Source: an uncultured Lachnospiraceae bacterium | GTDB lineage: Bacteria > Bacillota > Clostridia > Lachnospirales > Lachnospiraceae | DNA length: 64,000 nucleotides | Reading direction: 5' to 3' | NCBI GenBank assembly: GCA_910577165.1 | Contig: CAJTLX010000003.1 | Span: 1-64,000 of the forward strand | In this document: one piece after another, positions 18,166 through 27,574 of the stretch | Layout of the letters: each line of letters starts with the position of its first letter | Position numbering within the stretch: the first letter of the stretch is position 1 | Notes under the pieces: model-generated | What the model saw: the letters and a program-made list of their open reading frames with translations, nothing else | The model's database searches: none | What the model was told of the DNA's origin: nothing | Translations under genes and position numbers: made by a program

Positions 18166-18438
18166 ATGGCGCGCGAGATTGGAAAAAATTCATGGGCACT
18201 GCTGCTTTTGATTTTGGCGGGCGTAGTGATTGGGGGCTTTTTGGGGTATTTGGCAAGGGATATTTCCTGGCTTTCCTGGCTCAATTACGGACAGGAGTTT
18301 AGTCTTGGCTCCCCCACAAGCGGCTATTTTACACTGAATCTCGGCGTGATCGTCGTCACTTTTGGACTTTCCATTAAAATTACGATCGCGGGGATTCTTG
18401 GCGTGATCATTTCCATTTTTGTCTACCGGAAACTTTGA
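18166..18438 (+). CDS. DUF4321-type small membrane protein
   Basis: Ninety residues with two membrane helices (SWALLLLILAGVVIGGFLGY and GVIVVTFGLSIKITIAGILG), separated by an external loop around TSGYFTLNLG. The pattern matches the short DUF4321 proteins found near radC and mreB in Clostridia. The ATG at 18166 has GAGGTG just upstream and gives the expected MAREIGKNSW beginning; an earlier ATG at 18121 is open but adds an unusual leader. Function unknown. Confidence 0.7.
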   Translation: MAREIGKNSWALLLLILAGVVIGGFLGYLARDISWLSWLNYGQEFSLGSPTSGYFTLNLGVIVVTFGLSIKITIAGILGVIISIFVYRKL

Positions 18439-18510
18439 TCCGGAAAACCTTTTCATTTGCAAACAATTTTTGCCTTTGCAAATGCCTTCTGGAGAGAAGG
18501 AAAGGAGTAT

Positions 18511-19218
18511 ATGGAAAAATTTGGCAGTCCCGTGACGATGAAAGATCTTCCCCTCTCGGAACGCCCCTATGAAAAATGTGAGAGAGAGGGGGCGGAGAAC
18601 CTTTCGGATGCAGAACTTCTTGCGATTTTATTGCAGAGCGGGACAAGGAAAGAGACGGCGGTGGAGCTTGCAAGACGGCTTTTGATGCAAAATCCGGAGA
18701 AGAATCTTTCGGGGCTTGCGAAGATGAACTTTAAGCGTCTGATCTCGGTAAATGGCATTGGACGGGTTAAGGCAGTAAAGCTTCTCTCCGCATTCGAACT
18801 GATGAAACGGCTTAGCAGGGAGGGATTTGGCGAGAGATTAACGCTGCAAGACCCGGCATCCATCGCAGAGTACTATATGCAGAGACTGCGTTTTTTAAGC
18901 GTCGAGGAAGTACATGTGGCCTTCTTTAATACCAAGTGCATTTTTCTTGGCGAAAAGCGTCTTTCTGTCGGGACGGTGAATTCCTCCCTGATTTCCCCGC
19001 GCGAGATTTTTATTGAGGCACTCTTTCGGGAAGCAGTGGGAATTATTTTAGTGCATAATCATCCGAGCGGCGATCCGACGGCGAGCCGCGAGGATATTCA
19101 TCTTACCGCGCAGGTCGCACAGGCGGGCAGAATGCTCGATATCAGGCTGCTCGACCATATTATTATCGGGGATAACCGATATTTTAGTTTTAAAGAAAGC
19201 GGCTGCTCGCCGTTTTAA
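18511..19218 (+). CDS. radC: RadC family protein (JAB/MPN domain)
   Basis: A 235-residue protein with an N-terminal helix-hairpin-helix region (VNGIGRVKAVKL) and a C-terminal JAMM domain: the metal ligands are in LVHNHPSGDPTASREDI, with an upstream Glu in EEVHVAFF. RadC was named for DNA repair, but its biochemical role is unresolved. The ATG at 18511 is preceded by AAAGGAG and gives the standard N-terminus MEKFGSPVTMKDLPLSERPY; a longer frame from 18457 is not needed. It precedes mreB by 28 bases, the common Firmicute order. Confidence 0.93.
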   Translation: MEKFGSPVTMKDLPLSERPYEKCEREGAENLSDAELLAILLQSGTRKETAVELARRLLMQNPEKNLSGLAKMNFKRLISVNGIGRVKAVKLLSAFELMKRLSREGFGERLTLQDPASIAEYYMQRLRFLSVEEVHVAFFNTKCIFLGEKRLSVGTVNSSLISPREIFIEALFREAVGIILVHNHPSGDPTASREDIHLTAQVAQAGRMLDIRLLDHIIIGDNRYFSFKESGCSPF

Positions 19219-19246
19219 GCGCAGCAGTTCGGGAATGGAGGAAGAA

Positions 19247-20275
19247 ATGGCAGGCAAAGTATTTGGTATTGATTTCGGTACAAGTACGATCAAGATATAT
19301 AAGAAAAACGAGGGGGTAATTTTCGACGCGAAAAATATCATTGCGGTTGCAAACGGCAATCAGGTAATAGCGATCGGGGACGAGGCGTATGAGATGTATG
19401 GCAAGGCTCCATCCAACATCTTAGTGGATTACCCGGTAAAGAGTGGCGTGATTGCGGATATTGCAAATATGCTTTCCCTGCTGAATCTGGCATTTGATAA
19501 GCTCTCAAAAGATCATGGGAAATTTGCGGGGGCGGAGTTTTTAGTTGCCGCACCGACCGATATCACGGAGGTGGAAAAGAGAGCGTTCTTTGACTTGGTG
19601 GCAAGTTCTAACGCGAAGGCGAAGAAAGTGCGCATTGTGGAGAAACCGATCGCGGATGCACTTGGCGCGGAGCTTGATGTAATGACAGCGCATGGCGTGA
19701 TGATTGTGGATATCGGCGCGGATACGACAGAAGTATCCATTATCTCCCTCGGCGGTATTGTGCTAAGTAAGCTGATTCCGGTGGGCGGCAACAAGCTTGA
19801 TGAGGCGATCATCTTGAATGTAAAGAAAAATTATAATCTGATTATCGGTCAGAAGACAGCGGAAACGATCAAAAAACAGCTTGGATGCGCACTGCCGCCA
19901 AAAGAGGAGCGCACAGTGAAGGTCTACGGGAGGGATGTACTCTCCGGACTTCCGATTGAGCGCGAGATCTCGGCGAGTTTTGTCTATGAAACCATCGCTG
20001 AGTATATGCATAGCATTATTGATGCCGTGCGCATTATTCTGGAGAAGGCACCGCCGGAAATCTCTTCGGATATTATTGACTCCGGCGTGTATCTAACGGG
20101 CGGTTCCGCAAATATCTTTGAACTGGACAAACTGATGGCGCAGGAAACGGAGTTAAATATCAATATTTGCGAAGATCCCGCCAATACGGTAGTAAAGGGA
20201 CTCGGACGCATCATTGAGAACAGCAAGTTTTCCTCACTGGCATTAACATTAAAGCAGACCTATTACGGAGGCTGA
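19247..20275 (+). CDS. mreB: Rod-shape actin homologue MreB
   Basis: An actin-like ATPase that forms membrane-bound filaments and directs the elongation machinery. The 342 residues show the phosphate-1 loop GIDFGTSTIKIY, phosphate-2 VDIGADTTEVSII and the adenosine motif LTGGSANI. The ATG at 19247 (MAGKVFGID) lies eight bases after GGAGG; the ATG at 19235 would overlap that site. It starts a mreBCD-PBP2-min-rodA cluster, spaced 4 bases from mreC, so translation is likely coupled. Confidence 0.97.
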   Translation: MAGKVFGIDFGTSTIKIYKKNEGVIFDAKNIIAVANGNQVIAIGDEAYEMYGKAPSNILVDYPVKSGVIADIANMLSLLNLAFDKLSKDHGKFAGAEFLVAAPTDITEVEKRAFFDLVASSNAKAKKVRIVEKPIADALGAELDVMTAHGVMIVDIGADTTEVSIISLGGIVLSKLIPVGGNKLDEAIILNVKKNYNLIIGQKTAETIKKQLGCALPPKEERTVKVYGRDVLSGLPIEREISASFVYETIAEYMHSIIDAVRIILEKAPPEISSDIIDSGVYLTGGSANIFELDKLMAQETELNINICEDPANTVVKGLGRIIENSKFSSLALTLKQTYYGG

Positions 20276-20279
20276 TTCT

Positions 20280-21146
20280 ATGAGGCGCAAGCATAAGGTT
20301 AAGTTTTCTGTGCGCCCGAAGCATCTGCTCTACACCCTTATTTTTTTGTGTCTGATGCTGCTTTACATTTCCTATCGCTACAGCGATAAACTGGCTCCTT
20401 TTAAGACGAGCATCGGGAATTTAATTACGCCGATGCAAAACGGCATCAATTTGGTTGGCACCTACCTTACTGAACAGCTTGAACTTTTTGAGAGCAAGCA
20501 GACATTGCAGGAGGAGAATGAGCGGCTAAAGGCGGAGATTGAGGAATTAAAAAACCGCAACAGCATCCTGATTGCCGACGGCTATGAGCTTGCGCAACTT
20601 CGGGAACTCTATGAGGTCGGGAAGAAGTATTCAGATTATCCGATGATTGCGGCGAGTGTGATCAGCCGCGATACCAATGGTTATTACAGTTCTTTTGTCG
20701 TCAACAAGGGATCTGAGGATGGGATAAAGAAGGATATGAATGTGATCGCGGGAAACGGTTTAGTTGGTATTGTCAGTGAAGTTGGCAAAAATTTCTGTCG
20801 CATCCGGGCGATTATTGACGATACAAGCTATGTGAGCGGTATGTTTTTAAAAACTTCCGATACCTGCGATATTAAGGGAGATCTGGAACTTTTGGACGAG
20901 GGGTATATCCGTGTGGAGGGCATCAGCCTTGGCGCGCAGATCGAGGAGAATTTTGAAGTCGTTACCTCCCATATTAGCGACAAGTATCTGCCAGGTATCT
21001 TGATAGGTTATATCCACAATATCGAAGTGGACTCAAGTAATATGGCAAAGAAGGCATATCTTTTGCCGGTTGTCGATTTTGAACATATTGAAAATGTGCT
21101 GATTATCACACAGTTGAAAGAAAGAATAGAAAATGAATCCGAATAG
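20280..21146 (+). CDS. mreC: Rod-shape protein MreC
   Basis: A bitopic protein that scaffolds the elongasome outside the membrane. It has a basic N-terminal tail, one membrane helix (LLYTLIFLCLMLLYISYRY, about residues 16-35), a coiled coil (KQTLQEENERLKAEIEELKN, about 74-93) and the beta-rich MreC domain with VISRDTNGYY and NGLVGIVSEV. The length of 288 is typical. Four bases after mreB; mreD starts 11 bases later. Confidence 0.95.
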   Translation: MRRKHKVKFSVRPKHLLYTLIFLCLMLLYISYRYSDKLAPFKTSIGNLITPMQNGINLVGTYLTEQLELFESKQTLQEENERLKAEIEELKNRNSILIADGYELAQLRELYEVGKKYSDYPMIAASVISRDTNGYYSSFVVNKGSEDGIKKDMNVIAGNGLVGIVSEVGKNFCRIRAIIDDTSYVSGMFLKTSDTCDIKGDLELLDEGYIRVEGISLGAQIEENFEVVTSHISDKYLPGILIGYIHNIEVDSSNMAKKAYLLPVVDFEHIENVLIITQLKERIENESE

Positions 21147-21157
21147 AGGGAATTTCA

Positions 21158-21667
21158 GTGCTTCGTTGTATTGTTGTTTTTATTGAGATCATATTCAGCT
21201 ATCTTTTGCAAAGTTCGGTGTTTGTATATTTTGAACTGGCGAATGTGGTGCCGGATATCCTGTTAATTTTAGTTGTCTCGACCGCCTTTTTTAAAGGTCA
21301 GAACGCGGGGCTGTTGACTGGGCTTTTCGCGGGGCTTTTAATGGATTTCTGCATCGGAGATTATCTTGGGATCTTTGCGATTCTGTACATGGTGATCGGC
21401 TATTTCAATGGTTATGCCGCAAAAATTTTTGACCGGGAGGATTACCTTCTACCCCTTGGGCTTATCGGGGTAAGTGAATTAGTGTATGGCTTTTTATATT
21501 ATGTATTTTTTGTATTACTACATGGAAGGCTTAATCTTTTCTATTTTTTTGGAAGAGTTATCCTCCCGCGTATTATCTACACTATCCTTGTCGCGGTATT
21601 GCTTTACAAATTTTTTCAGAGCATTCACCTGTTGCTTTTGCGTTTTGAATACAGGAGGAGAAGATAA
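21158..21667 (+). CDS. mreD: Rod-shape protein MreD
   Basis: A 169-residue polytopic membrane protein with about five helices; position and hydrophobic pattern identify MreD. GLLTGLFAGLLMDFCIGDYL is the conserved G-x-x-x-G-x-x-x-D segment. It starts with GTG at 21158 after GAGGGAATT, and its TAA overlaps the ATG of the PBP2 gene by one base, which suggests translational coupling. It acts with MreC to position PBP2 and RodA. Confidence 0.92.
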   Translation: MLRCIVVFIEIIFSYLLQSSVFVYFELANVVPDILLILVVSTAFFKGQNAGLLTGLFAGLLMDFCIGDYLGIFAILYMVIGYFNGYAAKIFDREDYLLPLGLIGVSELVYGFLYYVFFVLLHGRLNLFYFFGRVILPRIIYTILVAVLLYKFFQSIHLLLLRFEYRRRR

Positions 21668-24549
21668 TGTTTGATATTTTTCTGGAAAAACTAAAAAAAA
21701 TCCTAAATAACCGGACAGTTCCGCTTCTGGTCATTTTTCTTGCGGCGTTTTTTGTCCTGATTCAGCGATCCTTTCAGATGCAGATCGCTTCCCAGGGAGC
21801 GCAGACCTATGAGGGGGATGAGACAAAAAATACGCAGGAGCGTGATATTACCAGTACGCGGGGAAATTTTTATGACCGCGACGGCGTAAAGCTCTCGGAG
21901 AATGTACTCAGTTATTCTGTGGTAATGAGCAATACGGCACTTATCACGGAGAATGAGAAGATGAATAAGATGGTGCTTCAACTGATCACGTTGCTTGAGG
22001 ACTACGGCTATCCGTTAGAGCTTGATTTTGGCATTGATTTGCAGGAGAAGAAAACCCCTGCGGGAAGTGCGTATTCCCTGGTATTTAATGTGGAGGGAAA
22101 TGCAGAACTCCGCTTTAAAAAAAATGCGTACTGCAAGACATCAATCACCAAGCTCTCCGAAAAACAGCGCGAGGCGAGCGCGGAGGAAGTATTTGCTTTC
22201 CTGCGCTATGGGGACAAGGAAAACGGCAAGATGTTTGAAATTTCCGATGATTACTCGATGGAAGATGCCTACAAGATTATGGTGGTGCGCTACAATCTGA
22301 TGATCCTAAATCCGCAGTGGTCACAGTTTACCCTGGCTTCAAATATTGACGAGAAGACAGCGGCGGCAGTAAAGGAGAATATGGCGGATATTCCAGGGGT
22401 GGAAGTGAAGCAGGCTACTTCGCGCGTCTACTACGACAGCGAGTATTTTGCGCATATTATTGGTTATACTGGACTTATCAATTCCTCAGAGCTAGAATCT
22501 TTAAATGAAGAGCTTGGGGAGGAGATCTACAAATCGACGGATGTTGTCGGAAAAACCGGGATGGAGCGTTCAATGGAGTCCTACCTTTCCGGGGAGAAAG
22601 GGGTACAGCAGCTTACGGTTTCCGCCTCCAACAAGATTTTGGAGAGCAAGGTCACAAAGGCACCTGTGGCGGGCAATGATGTCTATCTTTCCATAAAGAG
22701 AGATCTCCAGGTTGCCACATATCACATTTTGGAGCGCAATATTGCCGCCATCTTGATCTCAAAGATCAATAACGGGATGAGTTACGGAACCAAGGGGGAG
22801 AAAGCCTCCGGAATTCAGATCCCGATCTACGAGGTGTACAACGCGCTAATTAAAAACAATATTATCGATATCAAGGCGTTTAAATCCCCGGACGCTTCAG
22901 ACTTAGAAAAAAGGGTACTCTCTTATTTTGAGGAGAAGAGAGCTGCTATCTTTAATAAATTTCGCCAGTATTTGGCCATTGACAATACTGTGGTAAATGG
23001 GCGTGCAGGGGAGGAGATGGAGGAGTATCTCGACTATGTTTATTCTACATTGCTCTCAAATGAAGTGGGGATTTTAGTTTCCTCCTCAATTGACCGCACT
23101 GATCCTGTCTATCTTGACTACACGAACGACAAGATCAGTTTAAGCCGATTTTTGCAGTATGCGATCTCTAAGAACTGGGTGGATCTGTCGAAGCTTGGCA
23201 AAGACGGAGTGTACTACGACAATGATGAATGGTATTCCATGATTGTGGATTATGTCCTGGAATATTTTAAAGACGACAAAGAATTCGAAAAAAAGATATA
23301 TCGCACGCTTATTTTTACAAGAAAACTGACTGGGACAGAAATTTGTCTTTTATTATTTGAGCAAGGTGTGTTAGAATATAAGGAAGAAGACGTTACCAGG
23401 TTAAGAAATGGAAGGATCTCCGCCTACAGTTTTATGATGGAGAAATTAAGAAACCTTGAGATTACGCCGGGACAACTTGCCTTAGAACCCTGCAGCGGCT
23501 CCATTGTTATCACGAGCGCGAAGACGGGGGAAGTACTTGCTATGGTGACATATCCATCCTATGATAATAATATGCTCGCAAATAAGATTGATTACAATTA
23601 TTATTCCAAATTGTTGGAAGATAATTCCAGACCGTTGATCAATCGTCCGACACAGCAGAGAACAACCACCGGTTCGACATTTAAACCTTTAATGTCCTTT
23701 GTCGGTTTTGGGGAAAATGTGATTACCACCACATCAAGAATCCAGGATCGGGGCGTTTTTCAGGAGGTGGAACCGTCACCAAAATGCTGGAAATATCCGG
23801 GTACGCACGGTTCCATCAATGTCTCAGATGCGATCAGACATTCCTGCAATTATTTTTATTACACCATAGGCTACAATCTCTCACTTGATCCGAGGGGAAA
23901 CTACAATGACGCGAAGGGGATCTCTACCATCCAGAAATATGCGGCGATGTTTGGGCTTTCCGAAACCTCAGGCGTTGAAGTCTACGAGGATGTTCCGGAG
24001 ATCTCAAGCCGTGACGCTGTGCGCACGGCGATCGGCTACTATCATAATTTCGCGCCGGTTCAGATTGCCAAATATATCACGACTGTGGCAAACAGCGGTA
24101 CCTGCTATAATTTAACGCTTCTTGACCGCGTGATGGATCGGGACGGGAATATGGTCTATCACAATGAGCCGGATGTCTACAATGAAATTGCGATGTTTTC
24201 CACGGCGCAGTGGCGTGCAGTCCAGCTTGGAATGTACAATGTGGTCAATACTGCATCGAACTCTCTAAATCGTCTCTACGGCGATCTTGGTGTTAAGGTG
24301 GCGGGAAAGACCGGCACGGCACAGGTAAGCACCACGCATCCAAACAACGCGCTTTTTGTTTCTTACGCACCATATGAAAATCCGGAGATCAGCGTTGTGA
24401 TTGTTATTCCGAATGGGTACTCGTCGGCAAATGCGGCATATATCGGTCGCGAAGTTATGGGGTTATACTTTAACGGCGAAAATAAGGAAGCACTACTTTC
24501 CGGGGAAGTCAAGGCGGGAAATGCAACCAACATTCACATTTCGGATTAA
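21667..24549 (+). CDS. mrdA: Class B penicillin-binding protein 2 (elongation transpeptidase)
   Basis: Cross-links new peptidoglycan during elongation. One N-terminal membrane helix (about residues 17-37), a pedestal domain with DREGV-like NFYDRDGVKLSENV, then the transpeptidase with STFK (Ser670), SCN (Ser726) and KTGTAQ (Lys881). At 960 residues it is well above the usual 600-700; the extra length is mostly a region around 350-600 between pedestal and catalytic motifs, rich in charged helices. Sits between mreD and minC as in many Clostridia, with rodA, its glycosyltransferase partner, downstream. Confidence 0.95.
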   Translation: MFDIFLEKLKKILNNRTVPLLVIFLAAFFVLIQRSFQMQIASQGAQTYEGDETKNTQERDITSTRGNFYDRDGVKLSENVLSYSVVMSNTALITENEKMNKMVLQLITLLEDYGYPLELDFGIDLQEKKTPAGSAYSLVFNVEGNAELRFKKNAYCKTSITKLSEKQREASAEEVFAFLRYGDKENGKMFEISDDYSMEDAYKIMVVRYNLMILNPQWSQFTLASNIDEKTAAAVKENMADIPGVEVKQATSRVYYDSEYFAHIIGYTGLINSSELESLNEELGEEIYKSTDVVGKTGMERSMESYLSGEKGVQQLTVSASNKILESKVTKAPVAGNDVYLSIKRDLQVATYHILERNIAAILISKINNGMSYGTKGEKASGIQIPIYEVYNALIKNNIIDIKAFKSPDASDLEKRVLSYFEEKRAAIFNKFRQYLAIDNTVVNGRAGEEMEEYLDYVYSTLLSNEVGILVSSSIDRTDPVYLDYTNDKISLSRFLQYAISKNWVDLSKLGKDGVYYDNDEWYSMIVDYVLEYFKDDKEFEKKIYRTLIFTRKLTGTEICLLLFEQGVLEYKEEDVTRLRNGRISAYSFMMEKLRNLEITPGQLALEPCSGSIVITSAKTGEVLAMVTYPSYDNNMLANKIDYNYYSKLLEDNSRPLINRPTQQRTTTGSTFKPLMSFVGFGENVITTTSRIQDRGVFQEVEPSPKCWKYPGTHGSINVSDAIRHSCNYFYYTIGYNLSLDPRGNYNDAKGISTIQKYAAMFGLSETSGVEVYEDVPEISSRDAVRTAIGYYHNFAPVQIAKYITTVANSGTCYNLTLLDRVMDRDGNMVYHNEPDVYNEIAMFSTAQWRAVQLGMYNVVNTASNSLNRLYGDLGVKVAGKTGTAQVSTTHPNNALFVSYAPYENPEISVVIVIPNGYSSANAAYIGREVMGLYFNGENKEALLSGEVKAGNATNIHISD

Positions 24550-24585
24550 AACGGGTAATATATAAGCAAATGGAGGAGGTACGCT

Positions 24586-25251
24586 ATGGAAAATCCTGTT
24601 GTGATAAAGGGAAACAAACACGGAATTACGGTATTTCTTGATGCAAAGCTTGATTTTGAAACATTAAAAAAATTCGTCGCGGAAAAGTTTAGGGATTCCT
24701 CAAAATTTTTGGGTGAGGCTCCGGTAATTTTGGGATTTGAGGGGCGACCGCTTTTGCCGGAACAGGAAGTGGAGATGCTCGATATCATCAATGCGAACTG
24801 TGATCTGAAGGTAATTATGATCGACGATCACGACGCGGAGCGCGAGGAGCGATACAAAAAGCAGCTCGATGAGGTGTTGATGGAGATCGACCGCGCACAG
24901 GGTTCTTTCTACAAAGGAAATCTGCGCTCCGGACAGGAAGTGTTTTTTGAAAAGAGCGTGGTGGTCTTAGGCGATGTACATCCGGGAGCCTCCGTTGTCT
25001 CAAAGGGAAATGTCGTTATCTTAGGAGCGTTAAAGGGTCAGGTGGCAGCAGGTGCCTATGAAAATGAGAATGCATTTGTTTTCGCGACCGATATGTCACC
25101 CGTGATGATACAGATTGCGAATGTGCGGGCACGCTGCTCGGACGAGCCGGAGAAAAATAAGGAGAAAGGTATGAAATTAGCGTTTCTTGAGGAAGGGCGA
25201 ATCTGTCTTGAACCGTTGAGTAAAAAGGTTTGGAATGATATCAGATTATAA
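24586..25251 (+). CDS. minC: Septum site-determining protein MinC
   Basis: Inhibits FtsZ polymerisation and is recruited to the membrane by MinD. The 221 residues hold the N-terminal MinC domain and the C-terminal beta-helix with the signature SVVVLGDVHPGASVVSKGNV and VILGALKGQVAAGAY. RBS GGAGGAGG before 24586. It overlaps the first bases upstream of minD (stop 25251, minD ATG 25268) in the order minC-minD-minE. Confidence 0.95.
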   Translation: MENPVVIKGNKHGITVFLDAKLDFETLKKFVAEKFRDSSKFLGEAPVILGFEGRPLLPEQEVEMLDIINANCDLKVIMIDDHDAEREERYKKQLDEVLMEIDRAQGSFYKGNLRSGQEVFFEKSVVVLGDVHPGASVVSKGNVVILGALKGQVAAGAYENENAFVFATDMSPVMIQIANVRARCSDEPEKNKEKGMKLAFLEEGRICLEPLSKKVWNDIRL

Positions 25252-25267
25252 GGAGGAAAGTGAGACG

Positions 25268-26050
25268 ATGGGCGAAGTAATCGTTATAACATCAGGAAAG
25301 GGCGGTGTCGGCAAGACGACCACAACCGCAAATGTTGGAACTGGTCTTGCAAAACTTGAGAGGAAAGTAGTGCTGATTGACACTGATATCGGACTCCGTA
25401 ATCTGGATGTTGTGATGGGTCTTGAGAACCGTATTGTATTTAATTTGGTCGATGTGATTGAGGGAACCTGCCGGATCAAACAGGCTCTCATCAAGGATAA
25501 ACGCTATCCGAATTTATATCTGCTCCCGGCGGCGCAGTCAAAGGATAAGACCGCGGTCAACCCGGAGCAGATGAAAAAACTTTGCGATGAGCTGCGGGAT
25601 GAGTTTGACTACATATTGATGGACTGCCCGGCAGGGATTGAGCAGGGCTTTCAGAATGCAATCGCGGGCGCGGACCGAGCAATTGTTGTCACGACACCGG
25701 AAGTTTCCGCTGTGCGCGATGCGGATCGCATTATCGGGCTTTTGGAGGCACACGAGATGAAACACACACATCTTTTGGTCAATCGTCTGCGTATGGATAT
25801 GGTAAAGCGGGGCGATATGATGTCGAGCGATGATGTTGTCGAAGTATTAGCGATCGATCTGATTGGTGTTGTTCCGGATGATGAGAATATTGTTATCTCG
25901 ACCAATCAGGGAGAGCCGCTTGTGGGCAATGACACGATGGCGGGCAAAGCCTATATGAATATCTGCCGCCGTCTTCTTGGGGAGGATGTGCCGTATCTGG
26001 ATTTAAATATAAAGAAAGGATTTTTGGGCAAACTGTTTGGCAAAAATTAA
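25268..26050 (+). CDS. minD: Septum site-determining ATPase MinD
   Basis: A membrane-binding ParA-type ATPase that carries MinC. It has the deviant Walker A GKGGVGKTTTTANV (residues 10-23), DTDIGLRNLD (switch), DCPAGIEQGF, and a C-terminal amphipathic membrane-targeting helix ending KKGFLGKLFGKN. The ATG at 25268 follows AAGGAGGAAAG; the ORF extends upstream to 25235 inside minC but that part is not MinD. 260 residues. minE follows after 15 bases. Confidence 0.97.
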   Translation: MGEVIVITSGKGGVGKTTTTANVGTGLAKLERKVVLIDTDIGLRNLDVVMGLENRIVFNLVDVIEGTCRIKQALIKDKRYPNLYLLPAAQSKDKTAVNPEQMKKLCDELRDEFDYILMDCPAGIEQGFQNAIAGADRAIVVTTPEVSAVRDADRIIGLLEAHEMKHTHLLVNRLRMDMVKRGDMMSSDDVVEVLAIDLIGVVPDDENIVISTNQGEPLVGNDTMAGKAYMNICRRLLGEDVPYLDLNIKKGFLGKLFGKN

Positions 26051-26065
26051 AAGGAGGATATTATT

Positions 26066-26332
26066 ATGGGATTTGATTTTTTCAAAAAGAAATCCTCCGG
26101 GGATATGGCAAAAAAAAGACTACAGTTTGTACTTTCTGCAGATCGGGCGGGTTGTACACCGGAAGTAATGGAATGTATTAAAAACGATATCATTGAAGTT
26201 CTAAGCAAATATGTTGAGATTGACACAGACGGACTGGATATCAAAATAAATCAGGTAGATAATGAGAACAGCAACGGCGGACCTTCGCTCTTTGCAAATA
26301 TACCAATCAAAGGGATGCGGCATATCAATTAA
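26066..26332 (+). CDS. minE: Cell division topological specificity factor MinE
   Basis: Eighty-eight residues. It starts with the membrane-targeting sequence MGFDFFKKKSSGDMAKKRLQ, then a contact helix resembling LQFVLSADRAG and the dimerising C-terminal strand (LDIKINQVDN). MinE stimulates MinD ATPase and keeps the inhibitor away from midcell; its presence means this species can run an oscillating Min system although it also has divIVA. RBS AAGGAGG. Confidence 0.93.
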   Translation: MGFDFFKKKSSGDMAKKRLQFVLSADRAGCTPEVMECIKNDIIEVLSKYVEIDTDGLDIKINQVDNENSNGGPSLFANIPIKGMRHIN

Positions 26333-26343
26333 GGGAATGCTAT

Positions 26344-27507
26344 ATGTTTAAAAAGATATTTAATTTCAAGGAATACAATTTCAGACATTATCATATGTCC
26401 ATTTTGCTGGCAGCGTTTTTACTTAGTTTCATCGGACTAACCATAATTGAAGTTGTGCAGGAGCCAGAGGACAGGCTGTATGAAAAACAGATTATCGGGC
26501 TGGTTATCGGACTGATTGCTGCTTTTTGTGTTTCGCTTGCAGATTACCATTTTGTATGTAAGTTTTATGTACTGTTTTATATTATCAATATGGGATTGCT
26601 GCTCTATACAAAATTTAGGGGAAAAAGTTATCATCAGGCGAAACGCTGGATTATGATCGGCGGGGATAACGGCATCACATTGATGCCCTCCGAGCTGACA
26701 AAGGTGTTTTTGATTCTTTTTATCGCCGCGATGTTTGTGCATTTTTACAAAAAGATCGACAAATTTTATTTTCTTGTAATTATGTGTATTTTGGTGGCAC
26801 CACCGCTGTACCTGGTAATGGAGCAGCCCGATCTCTCGACCACCATCGTGATGCTTGCGATGTTTGCCGGTATGGTGTTTTTATCGGGGATCACCTACAA
26901 GATTATTATTCCGGTCTTAGCAGTTGCGATCCCTGCGTGTATCGCACTCTGGTGGTATATTCAGCAGGATTTTCAGTTTCTTTTGCACCAGTACCAGCAA
27001 GACCGGATTCTTGCCATAAAGAACCCTGAACTTTATCCGGATTTAATGTACCAGCAGAACAATGCGGCGATTGCGATTCATTCGGGAGGGCTTGCGGGAA
27101 AGATGATGGCGGACAGTACCGGAATTACCTGGAAATGCAAGGGGCTTGCCGCGATAGAGAGCGATTTTATCTACACAGCATTTGCGGAGGCCTACGGCTT
27201 TATCGGATGCTGCGTGGTTATCGGGCTTTTAGCCTATTTTGTATTCCGCGCATTCCAGACGGCAAGGCACGCTAGGGATTATCTTGGAATGTTGATTGCC
27301 GGAGGAATTGGAACTTTAATTGGGAGTCAGACATTTATTCATATCTGCGTGAATACATCTCTGTTTCCGAATACGGGAATTCCGTTGCCCTACGCAAGTT
27401 CGGGACTAAGTTCTCTGCTTGGCAATTATCTGATGGTGGGGCTTTTGTTAAATGTTGGTTTACAGACAAAGAAAAAAGAGAAGGAAGAAGATCTTGTATC
27501 CTTGTAG
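26344..27507 (+). CDS. rodA: SEDS peptidoglycan glycosyltransferase (RodA type)
   Basis: A 387-residue polytopic membrane protein of the FtsW/RodA/SpoVE family, which polymerises lipid II together with a class B PBP. Visible family motifs are KRWI near the N-terminal third, LMPSELTKV, and the C-terminal NTSLFPNTGIPLPYASSGLS. Position next to PBP2, MreBCD and Min genes identifies RodA rather than FtsW. It starts 11 bases after minE; the 3' end overlaps an ORF that leads into mgsA but the mgsA start is later. Confidence 0.93.
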   Translation: MFKKIFNFKEYNFRHYHMSILLAAFLLSFIGLTIIEVVQEPEDRLYEKQIIGLVIGLIAAFCVSLADYHFVCKFYVLFYIINMGLLLYTKFRGKSYHQAKRWIMIGGDNGITLMPSELTKVFLILFIAAMFVHFYKKIDKFYFLVIMCILVAPPLYLVMEQPDLSTTIVMLAMFAGMVFLSGITYKIIIPVLAVAIPACIALWWYIQQDFQFLLHQYQQDRILAIKNPELYPDLMYQQNNAAIAIHSGGLAGKMMADSTGITWKCKGLAAIESDFIYTAFAEAYGFIGCCVVIGLLAYFVFRAFQTARHARDYLGMLIAGGIGTLIGSQTFIHICVNTSLFPNTGIPLPYASSGLSSLLGNYLMVGLLLNVGLQTKKKEKEEDLVSL

Positions 27508-27574
27508 GGGATTTTACTTAAATAAGGATACTTTAATATTGACGTTATGGCATGGACAGAAAGGGAGGGTTTAC

